Source: Candidatus Susulua stagnicola (GTDB taxonomy: Bacteria > Omnitrophota > Gorgyraeia > Duberdicusellales > 4484-171). From it: 27,121 bases of DNA. Shown here piece by piece: positions 16,362 through 24,420 of this stretch. The translations under genes were made by a program, and so were the position numbers. Location: the NCBI GenBank assembly GCA_030765735.1, contig JAVCBZ010000090.1:1-27121 (forward strand). The letters are read 5' to 3'. The notes under the pieces were generated by a model. That model was not told the DNA's origin, searched no databases, and worked only from the letters and a program-made list of their open reading frames with translations. Numbering within the stretch: position 1 is the first letter of the stretch; the number at the start of each line of letters is the position of its first letter.

Positions 16362-17597
16362 ATGAGTGATAGAGTTGCGATAACAGGCGTGGGTGTAGTT
16401 TCACCATGTGGATTAAAAAAAGAAACTTTTTGGGCTAATCTTAAAAAATGTGAATCTTTTATTGATGAGATTAAGAGATTTGACGCTAGTCTTTATCCTT
16501 CTCGGATTGCTGGGCAAGTCCATGAGCTAGATCATTATTCACATGTTTCAGGAAGATTAGTTAAAAAGATAGATGTATTTTCTCATATGGCTTTAGTTGC
16601 TTCAGAGCAAGCCATAAAAGATTCTGGTATGGATTTAGAAAAAATTGATAAAAATAGAGTTGGTGTGTTTATGGGCAATGCTATTGGTGGTTGGCTTTTT
16701 GCTGAGACTGAACTAAGAGATATGTATATAGAAGGTAGAGATGGAATTTCTCCTTATATGGCTTCAGCTTGGTTTCCAGCAGCACCTCAGGGTCAGGTTA
16801 CTATATACTATGGGTTTAAAGGATATAGTAAAACTATAGTTGCAGATAAGGCATCATCAGCTTTAAGTCTATGGTATGGCTCTAAAATATTAGCTCAAGA
16901 TAAGAATGATTTTGTATTAGCTGGAGGAATGGAAGCTCCGATTACTCCTTATGCTTTATTGAGTGCCAATACTTGTGGCAATTTATCAAGGAATAATCTT
17001 AATCCTAAAACAGCCTACAAGCCTTATGATTTAGATCGAGATGGATTTGTTTTAGGTGAAGGTTCAGGAATAGTAATTTTAGAGAAAGAATCTAAAGCTA
17101 AGAAACGAGGTGTTCCTATTTATGGTTTTATTAAAGGAATAGGTTTTTCTTCTGATGGCTATCATTATTCAAGATATTCTCCAAAATCAGATGATTTAGA
17201 ATATGCGATTAAAGAATGTTTAAAAGATGCTAAGTGGAACAAGGAAGATATTGATTATATTTGTTTAGATGGTGAAGCAACTGTAATTGGAGATTACCTT
17301 GAGACCCAAGCTTTAAAGAATGTATTTGGTCAGAATATAAAAAATATTGCTCTTAGTGCTCCTAAGAGTATTTATGGTAATTTATTAGGGGCTCAAAGTG
17401 CTCTAGATTTAATTGTTACATTATTTTCAATGAAGAACTCATTGGTAATACCAACAATTAATCAATTGATGAGTGATCCTTATTGCGATCTTGATTATAC
17501 CCCTAATAAACTTAAAGAAAAGGCTATTAATAAAGCTTTAATTATTGCTAGAGGTCGAGGCGGGATAAATGTTGTCTTGGCTGTTGAGAGGAAATAG
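16362..17597 (+). CDS. KS-beta / chain-length-factor-like ketosynthase homologue, catalytically dead
   Basis: A 411-residue KS fold. I place the start at ATG 16362, with GGAGG (16352-16356) five bases before it. Compared with KS-alpha, all three catalytic residues are changed: A164 in 'VADKASSAL' for Cys, D303 in 'CLDGEAT' for the first His, N340 in 'SIYGNLLGAQS' for the second His. Chain length factors form a heterodimer with KS-alpha and set the number of extensions; they usually carry Gln in place of the Cys, so Ala marks a divergent type. The gene overlaps or abuts the end of KS-alpha, supporting equal expression. Confidence 0.88.
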   Translation: MSDRVAITGVGVVSPCGLKKETFWANLKKCESFIDEIKRFDASLYPSRIAGQVHELDHYSHVSGRLVKKIDVFSHMALVASEQAIKDSGMDLEKIDKNRVGVFMGNAIGGWLFAETELRDMYIEGRDGISPYMASAWFPAAPQGQVTIYYGFKGYSKTIVADKASSALSLWYGSKILAQDKNDFVLAGGMEAPITPYALLSANTCGNLSRNNLNPKTAYKPYDLDRDGFVLGEGSGIVILEKESKAKKRGVPIYGFIKGIGFSSDGYHYSRYSPKSDDLEYAIKECLKDAKWNKEDIDYICLDGEATVIGDYLETQALKNVFGQNIKNIALSAPKSIYGNLLGAQSALDLIVTLFSMKNSLVIPTINQLMSDPYCDLDYTPNKLKEKAINKALIIARGRGGINVVLAVERK

Positions 17598-17606
17598 GAG
17601 GTGTTT

Positions 17607-17843
17607 ATGGAATTAGAAAAAGAAATTATTAAGCTTATAAGCGAGACTTTAGATATAGAAGAAGCTGAAGTAAAATCTGATCAGAAATTGTATGATTCTA
17701 TAGGTGTTGATTCAACAGAGATGGTAGAGATAGTTGTCACTCTTAGTAAACACTTTGGCCTAAAAATTGAAACTAATGAAATTACCAAGTTTTCTACTAT
17801 TAATGAAATAGTTGATTTAATTGAAAGAAAAAAACAATTTTAA
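17607..17843 (+). CDS. Acyl carrier protein
   Basis: A 78-residue acidic helical ACP. The phosphopantetheine serine is S36 in 'SIGVDSTEMVEIV' (the DSL motif reads DST). Start is ATG 17607, five bases after GGAGG (17597-17601); the GTG at 17601 lies within that RBS and is unlikely. It carries malonyl and growing polyketide chains for the KS-alpha/KS-beta pair upstream. The phosphopantetheinyl transferase needed to activate it is not in the window. A fatty-acid ACP is unlikely because of its position between KS-beta and cyclases. Confidence 0.93.
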   Translation: MELEKEIIKLISETLDIEEAEVKSDQKLYDSIGVDSTEMVEIVVTLSKHFGLKIETNEITKFSTINEIVDLIERKKQF

Positions 17844-17844
17844 A

Positions 17845-18642
17845 ATGAAAATAATAGATTTAAGTTTACCTATTGATGACAAAGCTTTTGAAGTACATAA
17901 ACTTGAGATTGAGCGGACATCTCATAAGCAAGGAGTCCAAAAGCTTAACAAAGTATTGATGGGCAGGACTTTAAAGGGAAAGATTCAGTATTTGCTAGGT
18001 AAACGAATAATTAAAAAAAATGATTTGCCTGATGGAGAATTCCTATCTTTAGAGATAGTGCATTCCTCAGTCCACAGTGGAACTCACCTTGATTATTCTT
18101 TTCATTATGGTAGTAAATGTGAAGGTAAACCTTCAAAGACAGCTGATGAAATACCTTTAGAGTGGTGTAATTGTGATGGAGTTAAATTAGATCTCACTGA
18201 TAAAAAAGCAGAGGATGTTATCAAGGATGAAGATTTAGAGAAAGCAATAAAAAAAATAGATTATAATTTAAAACCTTTAGATATTGTTTTCATTCATACT
18301 GGTTCCGATCGCCTGCATGGGACTCCTGAGTATTTTAGTAATTATCCAGGAATAGATACTTCAGCTATAGATTACCTTCTCGATAAAGGCATAAAAATAT
18401 TTGGGGTAGATACTATGGGCATTGATAGACCTTACAAAATTATGATGAATAATTTTTTGAAGAATAAAGATTCAAGATATCTTTGGCCAGCACATTTCCA
18501 TGGTCGCAAGAGAGAGTTTATTCATATTGAAAGATTAGCTAATTTAGATAAATTGCCAAATTTCGGATTTAAAGTTATTTGTTTTCCAATAAGGATAGTA
18601 AAGACTGGGGCTGCTTGGGCAAGAGTAGTTGCAATTCTTTAA
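17845..18642 (+). CDS. Cyclase-family (PF04199) metal-dependent protein
   Basis: A 265-residue protein with the family metal motif H77-S-G-T-H81-L-D83 and 'FHYG' just after, plus 'DIVFIHTGSD', 'PGIDTSAIDYLLDKG' and 'GVDTMGID'. The family contains kynurenine formamidase and proteins called polyketide cyclases; it binds Zn or Mn. Start is taken at ATG 17845, one base after the ACP stop; a TTG at 17821 inside the ACP gene is an alternative. Here it may close a ring or hydrolyse a polyketide intermediate. The order KS-KS-ACP-cyclase-aromatase supports a biosynthetic role; the reaction itself is not shown by sequence. Confidence 0.83.
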   Translation: MKIIDLSLPIDDKAFEVHKLEIERTSHKQGVQKLNKVLMGRTLKGKIQYLLGKRIIKKNDLPDGEFLSLEIVHSSVHSGTHLDYSFHYGSKCEGKPSKTADEIPLEWCNCDGVKLDLTDKKAEDVIKDEDLEKAIKKIDYNLKPLDIVFIHTGSDRLHGTPEYFSNYPGIDTSAIDYLLDKGIKIFGVDTMGIDRPYKIMMNNFLKNKDSRYLWPAHFHGRKREFIHIERLANLDKLPNFGFKVICFPIRIVKTGAAWARVVAIL

Positions 18643-18659
18643 GATAAAAAGGAGGATTT

Positions 18660-19097
18660 ATGGCACACACAGCAAATTCTATTGTAATCAATGCACCTTA
18701 TGAGTTGATATTTGATATTAGTAATGATATCTCTCGCTGGAAAGAACTGTTTGAGGAGTATACAGCCTCAGATGTCCTAGAGGTGGAGGGCAATAAAATT
18801 ACTTTTCAACTTACTCATAAAAATGGAAATAGCTGGAAGTCTTATCGTTTGCTCTTTAAGGAAGATAAATTTGCTTATGCTTGCAAAGTAGAGCCAATGT
18901 TTCCTTTCCAATATATGAAGATTATTTGGCTTTATAGAGAAACAGAAGGTGGAGTTGAGATGACTTGGATTCAAGATTTTACTATGGATGAGAAGGCTGA
19001 TTATACTGATTCTCAAGTTGAAGAGTTAATAAACAAACATTCCCAAGAGAATTTAAAAAGGTTTAAGGAGATAATAGAAAAAGAAACTAATGCCTAA
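18660..19097 (+). CDS. SRPBCC polyketide aromatase/cyclase (WhiE/TcmN type)
   Basis: A 145-residue single START/Bet v1-fold protein. The opening 'MAHTANSIVINAPYELIFDI', 'SNDISRWKELFEEY', 'ITFQLTHKNGNSWKSYRL', 'FPFQYMKIIWLY' and 'MTWIQDFTM' match the aromatase/cyclases of type II PKS clusters such as spore-pigment (WhiE) and tetracenomycin (TcmN) systems. They bind the nascent poly-beta-ketone chain and direct the first aldol condensation and aromatisation. A strong GGAGG (about 18651-18655) fixes the ATG. It is the best single marker that this operon makes an aromatic polyketide. The exporter gene overlaps its 3' end by 8 bases. Confidence 0.92.
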   Translation: MAHTANSIVINAPYELIFDISNDISRWKELFEEYTASDVLEVEGNKITFQLTHKNGNSWKSYRLLFKEDKFAYACKVEPMFPFQYMKIIWLYRETEGGVEMTWIQDFTMDEKADYTDSQVEELINKHSQENLKRFKEIIEKETNA

Positions 19098-20214
19098 GGT
19101 AAGTTTTTATATTTTTTGTCTAATGTTCTTTGTAATATCTTTTGGTGTTTCAGCTATGGCAGCTTTGATACCATCTATAGCTATTTATTTTGGGATAGCT
19201 AAAGCCCAAGCTTTGCCTCTTACTTGGCTTTATATGCTTCCTTATGGGGTTTTTGCTCTTTTTTGGGGACCTTTTACTAGAATAGTCAAGATTAAGAAAA
19301 TTTTTTTAATTACAACTTTAGGTTTTTTTGTGTCATCTTTTTTACTTAGTTTTGCAAACAGCATAGAACAAGCTTTTTTATTTCGATTTTTAATGGGTTG
19401 TTTTGGCTGTAGTTTTGTGCCCTTAGTTCTTATTGTTGTTGGTAAGATTGTTCCTTCTGGGGATAAAGCAAAAACTATTGGAATATTTTTTACTTTTTCT
19501 TATTTGTCAAATTTTGTTAGTGTATTTTTAAGTGGGTTTTTTGAAAGTTTTCCTTTAGCAATTTATTTAATACCATCATTGGCAAGCTTGTTAGTATTTA
19601 TTTTAATATTTAATAAGTTAGAAGATTTTGATTTCAGAGTTGATAAGTTTAAGATAAGTTATCTTGACACTTTAGGAGACAAAAAAGCAATTAATTATTT
19701 TATTGTAATTATATTGGGAAGTTTTCTCTACCATGCTTTACAACAACGTTTAGGTATTTATTTAAGTGAACGTTTTCTCTTAGAGCAGATGGCTATAAGT
19801 TCAGTTTTTACAGTGGCGATATTAGCTGCAATAGTATTTGAGTTCTCCGGTGGTTATTTAAGTGCTCGTTTTGGAAATATTAAAATAAGCAGTATTGGTT
19901 TTATTCTAATGAGTATTTTTGCTTTATCTCTTATTTTTATAAGTAGTTCTAAATTAATTCTTTTAATGATAGTCTTATGGGGGGCCGGTATGGCTCTTAC
20001 TCATGTTGGTTTAGCGTCACACCTTACTTTATTTCCTGATAAAATTTTACGTGATGCTTCAAGTTTAAATAGTTCTCTACGATTTAGTTTTGGAGGTTTA
20101 GGTGCTTTTTTAGGAGGATTATTAGTATCAATAGCAGGCTTTAAGGCTTTATTCATTGTAGTATTTTTGAGCATATTTTTTTTAGGATTTAATTTAAAGA
20201 AAATAATAAATTAA
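19090..20214 (+). CDS. MFS transporter, likely product exporter
   Basis: A 374-residue integral membrane protein with about 11-12 hydrophobic helices throughout and a charged loop near the middle (about 185-200, 'NKLEDFDFRVDKFKI'). Its N-terminal half has the MFS layout ('FGVSAMAALIPSIAIYFGI', 'RFLMGCFGCSFVPLVLIVVG'). It most likely exports the polyketide or protects the cell from it, using proton motive force; the substrate is inferred only from position between the aromatase and ketoreductase genes. It is shorter than the 400 or more residues usual for drug/H+ antiporters. Start ATG 19090 lies inside the aromatase gene. Confidence 0.85.
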   Translation: MPKVSFYIFCLMFFVISFGVSAMAALIPSIAIYFGIAKAQALPLTWLYMLPYGVFALFWGPFTRIVKIKKIFLITTLGFFVSSFLLSFANSIEQAFLFRFLMGCFGCSFVPLVLIVVGKIVPSGDKAKTIGIFFTFSYLSNFVSVFLSGFFESFPLAIYLIPSLASLLVFILIFNKLEDFDFRVDKFKISYLDTLGDKKAINYFIVIILGSFLYHALQQRLGIYLSERFLLEQMAISSVFTVAILAAIVFEFSGGYLSARFGNIKISSIGFILMSIFALSLIFISSSKLILLMIVLWGAGMALTHVGLASHLTLFPDKILRDASSLNSSLRFSFGGLGAFLGGLLVSIAGFKALFIVVFLSIFFLGFNLKKIIN

Positions 20215-20226
20215 ACAAGGAGAATC

Positions 20227-20994
20227 ATGAAAAAATTAGGCGGTAAAGTTTGTATCATAACTGGAGCCAGTGGGGGGATTGGTAAAAGTGTAGTTGAGAA
20301 ATTAGCTGGGCAAGATGCCAGTCTCATACTTGCTGCAAGAAGAGAAGAGATTTTGCAAGATATCAAAAAAACACTTCCTGACCAAGATAAAGTTTTATGT
20401 ATAAAATGTGATGTTACCAAGCAGAGTGATTTAGAAAATTTAGTTAATCAGACAATTGATAAATTTGGAAAAATAGATATTGTTATTAATGGAGCAGGAG
20501 TTTCGAGTCAATATCCTTTTTGGCAACAGCCAGTAGAAGATGTTGAAAAAATTATGTATACAAATTACTATAGTTATGTCATGCTTTCACGCTTAGTCAT
20601 TAATCATATGAAAAATGCAGGTATTGGGCACATTGTAAATATCACTAGTGGTTCAGTTATGGTTGACCCTCCTCCACGCAATTTTATAGTTTATACTTCT
20701 TTAAAAGTGGCTTTAAGAGCTTTTGCTAAGGGTCTTTTTTGGGAGATGCGTGATTTTGGGATTAAAGTTACTTCAATATTTCCTGGAGTAACTAGAACTC
20801 CATTAACTGGTAAGTTAAAAGATGTATCTGAAGAAGGACAGAGATTAATGGAACCAGGGGCAATAGCTGATACAGTTTTATTTGCTTTAACTCAAAGTGA
20901 AAATACCTGTCCTTTAGAGTTAGCAGTAATTAATCAACGAACACCTTGGACGAAACCAGTGATACCTTTTAAACAGAATCATCCAGAAAAATAA
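20227..20994 (+). CDS. SDR-family ketoreductase
   Basis: A 255-residue short-chain dehydrogenase/reductase with 'TGASGGIG' (cofactor loop), 'CDVTKQSD', 'NGAGVS', catalytic Ser in 'NITSGSVM' (about S143) and Y156/K160 in 'YTSLK'. 'AARRE' after the second strand favours NADPH. In type II PKS systems such enzymes reduce a specific ketone (often C9) on the chain bound to ACP. RBS AAGGAG (about 20217-20222) precedes ATG 20227. The position after the cyclases and before the radical SAM gene fits polyketide tailoring. Exact regiochemistry is not readable. Confidence 0.9.
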   Translation: MKKLGGKVCIITGASGGIGKSVVEKLAGQDASLILAARREEILQDIKKTLPDQDKVLCIKCDVTKQSDLENLVNQTIDKFGKIDIVINGAGVSSQYPFWQQPVEDVEKIMYTNYYSYVMLSRLVINHMKNAGIGHIVNITSGSVMVDPPPRNFIVYTSLKVALRAFAKGLFWEMRDFGIKVTSIFPGVTRTPLTGKLKDVSEEGQRLMEPGAIADTVLFALTQSENTCPLELAVINQRTPWTKPVIPFKQNHPEK

Positions 20995-21028
20995 TTTAAT
21001 AATTTAATTAAAAAAGGAGGAAAAGGGA

Positions 21029-22489
21029 ATGCAAATTTTATTTTTAACACCAAAGTCAGGAGCTTGGGCAACTCATGGTAAACATCTTGGGCCTGATCAA
21101 CTTTACGCTCAATGGGCTGCTTATATTAGAGAAAAGGGCTATAAAGATTTAGAGGTATTAGATTGTAAAGCCTTAGAGATAGAAACAGATGAAATGGTTA
21201 AGAAAGTTAAGGAAAAGAATCCAGATATTCTGATTCTTGGAGATATGCTTCACTCTTATGGAGGGTTTGCTATTCTTCATTATTTTAATCAAGCAGCAAA
21301 ATTAATAAAAGAAGTGCTTCCTAATATAAAAATAATTGTTGGAGGTCTGTGGTACTCTTCAATGCCAATATTTACCTTAGAAAATAATCCAGCTATTGAT
21401 TATGTAGTTATGGGCGAAGAAGAAGCTTTTTGTGATTTAATTAGTGCAATAGATAAATCAGAAGAGGTAAAAGATATTGCTGGAGTCAGTTCAAGAGTAG
21501 ATGGTAAAGCTGTTATGGGGCCACACAGAGCTTTGAATACAGATCTAGATAAATTGCCACTTCCAGCTTATGATTTGTTTCCTATGGATAAGTATGTTGG
21601 CCATACTCATTGGAAACCGTTTGTTGAGATGGTTACTTCTAGAGGATGTCCTTCAGCTTGTACTTTTTGTTATGAGTGGGATCAATATGACCCTAGGCAT
21701 CCAGAAGATTTTTTGAAATGGAGAGCAAAATCTCCAGAAAGAGTAATTGAAGAGTTAGAATTGCTTCATAGGGAGTATGGAGTAAAGGTAGTAGTAATTC
21801 AGGATGATAACTTTAATGTTGATGTTAAAAGGGTAGAGAAGTTTTGCCGAATTAAATTAGAAAAAGAGAATCCAATTAAATGGGTTTCTTTAGGTAGAGC
21901 TGTTGATTGGGTTAATTGTGAAGAAATCTTACCTTTAATGAAAGAAGCTGGCTTGTTTACAGGAGTGTTTGGCATAGAAGTTACTACTGCTTCAGAATTA
22001 AAAAAAATAGCCAAGGGAATAACTATTGAACAAATAAAAAAGACCATTGAAATTTTACGAAAGAACAATATTGCTGTTGTTGCTGATATTATGATGGGGT
22101 TTGATGATGATACTGAAGCTATTGTGAAAGATAGATTTGAATTTACTGATCAAGTTGATCCGGATATTTTGTGGATAGGATATGTTACTCCGGCACCGAA
22201 TTCTCCAATTTGGAGACAAAGAATGAAGGCAGGTAAGATTGATCCTAAAAAAATAGATTTTCTTCAATGGGATTTTTTGCATCCAGTAATGGACACAGAG
22301 CATCTTTCATTGGAAGATTATGGAAGGTTGGGTTCTTGGTGTATGCGAGAATTTTTTTCAAAACCGGGTAGAATTCAGAGGATAATGACTAGTAATTTTG
22401 ATATTCTAGCTAAGTTGTGTTTCCAAGATGTAATGAAGGGTGTAACTAAGTGGGAAGAGGGTGCAGTTAAAGGAGAAAAACACGTTTAA
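21029..22489 (+). CDS. B12-binding-type radical SAM enzyme
   Basis: A 486-residue protein with an N-terminal Rossmann-like cobalamin-binding region (about 1-145: 'PDILILGDMLHSYGGFAI', 'IIVGGLWYSSMP', 'DYVVMGEEE') and a radical SAM domain with the Fe-S motif C207-P-S-A-C211-T-F-C214. The classic DxHxxG of B12 binding is not present, so the corrinoid may sit base-off or be absent. The class makes 5'-deoxyadenosyl radicals for C-methylation, ring formation or adenosylation. RBS AAGGAGG (about 21014-21020) is very strong. As the only SAM-radical gene in the operon it probably modifies the polyketide and gives 5'-deoxyadenosine or an adenosylated product. Confidence 0.88.
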   Translation: MQILFLTPKSGAWATHGKHLGPDQLYAQWAAYIREKGYKDLEVLDCKALEIETDEMVKKVKEKNPDILILGDMLHSYGGFAILHYFNQAAKLIKEVLPNIKIIVGGLWYSSMPIFTLENNPAIDYVVMGEEEAFCDLISAIDKSEEVKDIAGVSSRVDGKAVMGPHRALNTDLDKLPLPAYDLFPMDKYVGHTHWKPFVEMVTSRGCPSACTFCYEWDQYDPRHPEDFLKWRAKSPERVIEELELLHREYGVKVVVIQDDNFNVDVKRVEKFCRIKLEKENPIKWVSLGRAVDWVNCEEILPLMKEAGLFTGVFGIEVTTASELKKIAKGITIEQIKKTIEILRKNNIAVVADIMMGFDDDTEAIVKDRFEFTDQVDPDILWIGYVTPAPNSPIWRQRMKAGKIDPKKIDFLQWDFLHPVMDTEHLSLEDYGRLGSWCMREFFSKPGRIQRIMTSNFDILAKLCFQDVMKGVTKWEEGAVKGEKHV

Positions 22490-22492
22490 AAC

Positions 22493-22561
22493 GTAAATGA
22501 GAGAATGAGTAAATGGGTAAATGTGTAGATTCTTTTTTGCTCGTTTGCCCATAGACTCATT
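22493..22561. repeat. 8-bp tandem repeats folding into a long hairpin
   Basis: Four successive 8-base units GTAAATGA, GAGAATGA, GTAAATGG, GTAAATGT (22493-22524) are followed by a T6 run and the degenerate reverse complement of the units (about 22541-22561: CGTTTGCCC then ACTCATT). Seven bases AATGAGT (22504-22510) pair perfectly with ACTCATT (22555-22561), and further pairs including G-U extend inward. It fills the gap between the radical SAM and amidohydrolase genes. It could be a degenerate repeat family, a transcript-processing hairpin or an attenuator. Confidence 0.6.
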
Positions 22562-22577
22562 AACTTTTAAACATATT

Positions 22578-23462
22578 ATGTTAGCTGATAGTCATATTCA
22601 CTTTATTCCTAGCGAGCTTTCAGAGTATACTAGCTTTTATAAGGGCATTTGGACTAATAAGGATAAACTTTATCAGTTCTTAGATAATAATAATATCGAT
22701 AGAGCTTTTTTGGTTTATCCTTCTACAGATGCTCACCTTAAATTAGGTGGTTTAAAAAGAGTTAGTGAAATTTACAATAGGGAAGTGGAGAAAATTTTAA
22801 AGGAAAATCCTAAGATAATTGCAACTTGTTTAGTTGATGTGGGAGATTTAAATAATATTTCTAGAGAATTGGCTGAATTAAAGAGTAAAGGATTTAGAGC
22901 AATAAATTTATCTTCAAGTTATTATGGTAAGTTTATAGTTGATGAACTTTTTCCTTTATTTGAAGCAGCCGAGAAGCATAATTTACCAATTTTTGTTCAT
23001 GCTCAGACAATTAATCCTATTGGTTATAGCCGAGTAAAAGATCCTTTACTTATGCCGGTTCTAGAGTATAGTTTAGATTTGTCTACTTTTTTAGGTCTCC
23101 TTATGATGCAAGGAGTGCTAGATAAATTTCAAGTAAAGTTTATTTTAGCATCTTTAGGAGGGGTTGTTTCTTTTTTAAAAGATAGATTTGATCGAGTTTA
23201 CACAATGTTACGCAGAAGAGAGATGGTAAAAGATTTAGGAAGACTACCTTCTGAGATTTTAAAAGAAGTTTATGTAGATACTTCTGGGGCATCTTTGGGT
23301 AATATTAAATTAGCTTTAGATTTGTTTGGTCAAGATCATATTCTTTGGGGCTCAGATTACCCGGTTAATGTTGATCTAGAAAGCAATCTTAAAGTTCTGG
23401 ATCAGCTAGGTGAAGAAGTAAAAGAAAAAATTACTTATAAGAACTTAACAGCCTTGTTTTAA
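22578..23462 (+). CDS. ACMSD-like amidohydrolase (Amidohydro_2 family)
   Basis: A 294-residue TIM-barrel protein. I choose ATG 22578 because it gives the family start 'MLADSHIHF' with the HxH metal motif (H6, H8); ATG 22521 would add 19 residues encoded by a repeat. Other expected ligands are H141 in 'PIFVHAQ' and D260 in 'ILWGSDYP'. The usual 'HxGG' His is replaced by S192 in 'LASLGG', so metal or substrate handling may differ. Relatives decarboxylate or hydrolyse carboxylated aromatic or cyclic compounds, which would suit a polyketide acid. It overlaps no neighbour and begins a four-gene block that may have its own transcript. Confidence 0.83.
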   Translation: MLADSHIHFIPSELSEYTSFYKGIWTNKDKLYQFLDNNNIDRAFLVYPSTDAHLKLGGLKRVSEIYNREVEKILKENPKIIATCLVDVGDLNNISRELAELKSKGFRAINLSSSYYGKFIVDELFPLFEAAEKHNLPIFVHAQTINPIGYSRVKDPLLMPVLEYSLDLSTFLGLLMMQGVLDKFQVKFILASLGGVVSFLKDRFDRVYTMLRRREMVKDLGRLPSEILKEVYVDTSGASLGNIKLALDLFGQDHILWGSDYPVNVDLESNLKVLDQLGEEVKEKITYKNLTALF

Positions 23463-23463
23463 A

Positions 23464-24420
23464 ATGAGAAAAAATACTAAATTTTCACCACTTTTTTGGC
23501 CGATTAAATTAAAAGGGAATATTATTTATATCCTTGATGAGACTCTTCTGCCTCACCAGGAGAAATATATCAAAGCTAAAAATTATTTACAAGCCTGTTT
23601 GGCAATACGTCAGATGAAGACTCGGGCTGTTGGCCAAGTTATACTGGTTATGTATATCTTTCTTATGGTTTTTAAGAATAATAAGGATAAGAAGAATATT
23701 TCTTCTTTATTAAATAGAGTTGCTAAAGCAATAAATTCAACTCGTCCTACACTTTCATTTGAGTATTTAACCAATATGGTTTTAGGTTGGCAAAAAAAAA
23801 GTATACCATTGGATAAAGCTATATTAGGCTTTCTAGACATTTTAAAGAATGCTCGAATCAAACAAGCAAAACAAGTTGTTGAATTCGTTAAAGATGGTGA
23901 CGTAATCCTTACTCACTGCAATGTTAGTGGCCTTATGCCTTTAATAGCTGAGTTTGCTAAGGATAAGTTGAAAAGTTTGAAGTTTTTTGTTACTGAAACA
24001 CGACCTTATTTACAAGGCTCAAGGCTTACTGCTTGGGAGCTTATGCGGGCAGGGTTTGATGTTACAGTAATAACTGATAATATGGTTGCTCAGGTAATGG
24101 AAGAAGGTAAGATTAATAAAGTTATAGTTGGTTCAGATAATTTGGCACAAAATGGAGACATTGCTAATAAAATTGGAACTTATCAGATAGCACTAATTGC
24201 TAAGTATTTTAAAATTCCTTTTTATGTGCTTTGTGCACCAGTATCTAGTGCTAAAACTGGTAAGGATATAAAAATTGAAATAAGGCCAGATAAAGAGCTA
24301 ACTATTTATCAAGGAGTGTATCTTGCACCCCGAGGTTCAAAAGCTTATTATCCAGCCTTTGATATAACTCCTAATAATTTAATTACTAAACATATCTATT
24401 TAGAGGTGAAAAATGGTTGA
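23464..24420 (+). CDS. MtnA/eIF2B-alpha-like sugar-1-phosphate isomerase
   Basis: A 318-residue protein of the methylthioribose-1-phosphate isomerase / ribose-1,5-bisphosphate isomerase family. Catalytic residues are in place: C152 in 'ILTHCNVSG' and D205 in 'VITDNMVAQV'; 'FVTETRPYLQGSRLTAWEL' and 'VGSDNLAQNGDIANKIGTY' match the phosphate and Rossmann region. The N-terminal substrate loop, usually 'RGAPAIG', reads 'MKTRAVGQVI', so the 5-substituent pocket may be changed. It should turn an aldose-1-phosphate into a ketose-1-phosphate. It is one base from the amidohydrolase stop and overlaps the aldolase gene by 8 bases. Confidence 0.85.
   Translation: MRKNTKFSPLFWPIKLKGNIIYILDETLLPHQEKYIKAKNYLQACLAIRQMKTRAVGQVILVMYIFLMVFKNNKDKKNISSLLNRVAKAINSTRPTLSFEYLTNMVLGWQKKSIPLDKAILGFLDILKNARIKQAKQVVEFVKDGDVILTHCNVSGLMPLIAEFAKDKLKSLKFFVTETRPYLQGSRLTAWELMRAGFDVTVITDNMVAQVMEEGKINKVIVGSDNLAQNGDIANKIGTYQIALIAKYFKIPFYVLCAPVSSAKTGKDIKIEIRPDKELTIYQGVYLAPRGSKAYYPAFDITPNNLITKHIYLEVKNG

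Noticed and set aside
22521..22577. Upstream ATG extending the amidohydrolase by 19 residues
   Set aside because: The extension is encoded by the 8-bp repeat hairpin, and the conserved family N terminus starts at ATG 22578.
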